The notes under the pieces were generated by a model. It ran no database searches and was not told where the DNA came from. It was given only the letters and a program-made list of their open reading frames with translations. Below are positions 61,911-64,000 of a DNA stretch of 64,000 nt, piece after piece. Within the stretch, counting starts at the first letter, position 1. Each line of letters starts with the position of its first letter. The DNA comes from Azospirillum brasilense. Its GTDB lineage: Bacteria; Pseudomonadota; Alphaproteobacteria; Azospirillales; Azospirillaceae. Location: contig NZ_CP059449.1 of assembly GCF_022023855.1 (NCBI RefSeq), forward strand, positions 558,001-622,000, given 5' to 3'. The translations under genes and the position numbers were made by a program.

Positions 61911-63589
61911 AGGGACGCCTCTGCCACGACAGAGCTTTCCCCCTTGGGAGCCGGAGCGACGGCGTAATGGCCTTTCCCGCGCTTCTTGGCGTCGTACATC
62001 GCCGAGTCGGCGCGGTCGGTCAGCTCCTGCACGGTCTCGCGCCCCACCCGGTGCACGGCGACGCCGATGGACAGGCCCAGCGGCTTGTCCGGACCGGCGG
62101 AGAGATGGCGCAGCGCGACCATCCCGGCCAGCAGCCGTTCGGCCACCGCCACCGCCTGCTCCTCGTCGGTGCGACCCAGCCACAGGACGAACTCGTCGCC
62201 GCCCAGCCGTCCCGGCAGGTCGCCGGGCCGGACGCCGTTGGTCAGCAGCCCGCCGATGGCCTTCAGCACGGCGTCGCCTTGCTGATGCCCATGCAGGTCG
62301 TTCACGGCCTTGAAATTGTCGAGGTCCACGTAGAGCAGCGCGGACGGCCCTGTGTCCGAACGGCCGAGCACCTCGTCCAGCCGCTCGAAGAAGGTGCGGC
62401 GGTTGAACAGGCCGGTCAGCCCGTCGCGCTCCGACAGACGGCGCAGCCGCTCCTGATAGGCCAGATGCGCGTGGGCGATGCCGATGTGGTCGGCCACGCC
62501 GGACAGCAGCATCCGGTCCTCGTCGTCCCACGGATCGGAATCGTCACCGCGCCAGATCACCACGGCGCCGTTCACCGCCTGACGGTGTTCCGTCCGGGCG
62601 GCCAACAGCCGGTTCGCCCCCAGGGTCAGCTCATGCGGGTCCTCGCTGCCGGCGATCTCCTCCAGAACGGGGCGCGACAGGTCGGAGAGCAGTTCCTCCG
62701 GGATCTCCGCGGCGAAATCGGCGGCGGGACGCAGGGCGCCCGTTTCCGTCGCGCGGTAGATGCGGCAGCCGTCGGCGCCCAGCGCACGCGCGGTTTCCAC
62801 CGCGGCGACGTGCAGCGCCTTCTGGGCGTCGAGCTGGTCGCGCAACGTGTGGACGATGTGGGCGAGCATCTTTTCGCGGTTGCGCACCCGTGCCAGCTCG
62901 GCGGAACGCAGCACCTGCTCCGTCGTTTCGCGGCAGACGCCGCGCGCACCCATCCATTCTCCCTGCGGGCCGAACAGCGGCACCGCCGACACCACGAAGC
63001 AGGCGGGCAGATCGTCAACCCGCTTCAGCCACAGCTCCGCCTGATCGACGGGACGGCGGCTGTCGAACGGCAACGGCAGGTCGCCCCACTCGGTCACCGC
63101 CAGATCCTTGGGGTTGCGACCAATCAACGCATCCGAGCTGTAGCCCAGCGCGCCCTTGGGCGTGACGAAGACGAATCGCCCGTCGCTGCCTGTTTCCCAG
63201 GCAAAATCGCTCGAAACCTCGACAAGATCCTTGTAGCGGCGGCGCGACTCGATCAGCGTCTGGCGGAGCTGCCGCTCCAGCGTGGCGTCGCGCCCCAGCA
63301 GCAGGATTTCCCCGTCGGGCAGCGGCGTGGCCGCCCATTCGACGATCATCACGCCGCGCGGCAACTCCACCGGAAGGGAGCGCAGGCCCGGCGCGACGCT
63401 GCACGTCGCCAGCCACCCCTGGATGTCCGCGAGCCAGCGTCCGCCGGCGGACAGCAGCTCGTCCGCGGCGGCGTTCGCGGCGGCAACCGCATGAGCGGAA
63501 TCCAACCGGATCGCCGGACCGGGGAATGCGGCCAGGAGCGTGGGGGTAAGGATGACGCCGGACGGGTTGGCCGGCGGAACTTCGGACAT
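61907..63589 (-). CDS. Diguanylate cyclase with PAS/GAF-type sensory domains
   Basis: The product has 560 aa from ATG 63589; a GTG five codons upstream (63604) is an alternative. A PAS-like region (about 100-240, SRRRYKDLVEVSSDFAWETGSDGRFVFV) is followed by a GAF-like region (about 250-380, ALHVAAVETARALGADGCRIYRATE) and a complete GGDEF domain (about 395-550; RLGGDEFVLWL). The I-site RxxD (RPGD) lies five residues before it, implying product inhibition. It synthesises c-di-GMP. No membrane helix. Confidence 0.92.
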   Translation of the reverse strand: MSEVPPANPSGVILTPTLLAAFPGPAIRLDSAHAVAAANAAADELLSAGGRWLADIQGWLATCSVAPGLRSLPVELPRGVMIVEWAATPLPDGEILLLGRDATLERQLRQTLIESRRRYKDLVEVSSDFAWETGSDGRFVFVTPKGALGYSSDALIGRNPKDLAVTEWGDLPLPFDSRRPVDQAELWLKRVDDLPACFVVSAVPLFGPQGEWMGARGVCRETTEQVLRSAELARVRNREKMLAHIVHTLRDQLDAQKALHVAAVETARALGADGCRIYRATETGALRPAADFAAEIPEELLSDLSRPVLEEIAGSEDPHELTLGANRLLAARTEHRQAVNGAVVIWRGDDSDPWDDEDRMLLSGVADHIGIAHAHLAYQERLRRLSERDGLTGLFNRRTFFERLDEVLGRSDTGPSALLYVDLDNFKAVNDLHGHQQGDAVLKAIGGLLTNGVRPGDLPGRLGGDEFVLWLGRTDEEQAVAVAERLLAGMVALRHLSAGPDKPLGLSIGVAVHRVGRETVQELTDRADSAMYDAKKRGKGHYAVAPAPKGESSVVAEASL

Positions 63590-63794
63590 TGGGTCTGCGG
63601 ACACGGTGCGAACCTGAGACTGCGCGGGGCGGAGTATACCGGAAAAATGCGTTTCTTCGCCGAATCTTTCTTCAGGCGGTCCGGGCACCTGCCATACGCA
63701 ACCACTCATTGAAAGCGTTTCCACTCCGGAGCGGAAACGGGCCATGCGGCGAAGCGGCTTGCGGGCGGACCGGCGAAGCCCCATTGTTCAGGCC

Positions 63795-64000
63795 ATGATG
63801 GCTTCCCTCCGCGACACCGGGGTCTGGATCTTCGACCTCGACAACACCCTCTATCCCGCCTCCTGCAACCTGTTCGCCCAGGTGGACCGGCGCATCGGCG
63901 ATTTCATCGCCGGGCATTTCGGCATCACCTACGACGAGGCGCGCGTCATGCAGAAGCGCTTCTTCCGGGAGCACGGGACGACGCTGCGTGGCCTGATGGT
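63795..64000 (+). CDS. HAD family pyrimidine 5'-nucleotidase, 3' end missing
   Basis: The first 68 codons are present; the window ends inside the gene. WIFDLDNTLYPASCNLFAQVDRRI has the HAD motif DxDxT (nucleophile Asp) with the DNTLYP variant of the pyrimidine 5'-nucleotidase (SDT1-like) group. The start is ATG 63795 or 63798. Divergent from the diguanylate cyclase. Confidence 0.85.
   Translation, partial: MMASLRDTGVWIFDLDNTLYPASCNLFAQVDRRIGDFIAGHFGITYDEARVMQKRFFREHGTTLRGLM

Overview
The window is a gene-dense, GC-rich chromosomal segment from an alphaproteobacterium, most likely Azospirillum or a close Rhodospirillales relative. The evidence is the C4-pathway hemA (5-aminolevulinate synthase), the imuA/imuB/dnaE2 mutagenesis set with GTTC-N7-GTTC LexA boxes, the ffh-rpsP-rimM-trmD-rplS order, a DUF2336 protein and many c-di-GMP and sensor proteins. 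The genus call is inference. No rRNA, functional tRNA, transposase, prophage or CRISPR array was seen. About 67 protein genes are supported.

Layout. 1-7.4 kb: 2-hydroxyacid dehydrogenase (cut by the window edge), MarR regulator, fliG, M17 aminopeptidase, a glutathione S-transferase, a TAXI solute-binding protein, a HupE/UreJ protein and a lipoprotein. 7.5-15.3 kb: SOS mutagenesis genes in two units, imuB-dnaE2 (+) and imuA (-), each with its own LexA box and separated by a tyrosine-phosphatase-like gene, a 25-aa membrane peptide, a DTW-domain tRNA-modification enzyme and a 56-aa protein. 15.4-28.4 kb: Tim44-like protein, DUF4112, hemN behind an FNR/FixK-type box, GST plus PrcB-like lipoprotein, a peptide ABC transporter (binding protein and two permeases, no ATPase), enoyl-CoA hydratase, a DHA2-type MFS exporter and a LysR regulator. 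28.4-36.4 kb: a strong candidate structured small RNA, three small envelope proteins, a tandem universal stress protein, a PAS-GGDEF-EAL protein, another GST and a class III aminotransferase broken by a one-base frameshift.

36.4-49.6 kb: hemA behind a second FNR/FixK box, a PadR-like regulator, an HPt plus pseudo-receiver protein, an SDR, a ChaN-PDZ protein, NUDIX, rmuC, a cold-shock gene, def-fmt-truA, an orphan LivH-type permease with a lipoprotein-like N-terminus, and EVE and VOC proteins. 49.7-57.3 kb (- strand): ffh-rpsP-rimM-trmD-rplS, then leuC and a WYL regulator, interrupted by two + strand genes. 57.7-64 kb: a pentapeptide-repeat protein, a J-domain-like protein, a secreted protein, DUF2336 and a PAS/GAF-type diguanylate cyclase translationally coupled to it, and the start of a HAD nucleotidase.

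Features that tie the window together: (1) a family of about 80-115 bp GC-rich palindromic repeats with five full copies, one of them inserted in frame inside imuB and two inside operons; (2) shared FNR/FixK-like sites at both heme genes; (3) paired LexA boxes on the split mutasome; (4) several c-di-GMP or phosphotransfer proteins, two with degenerate signalling domains.
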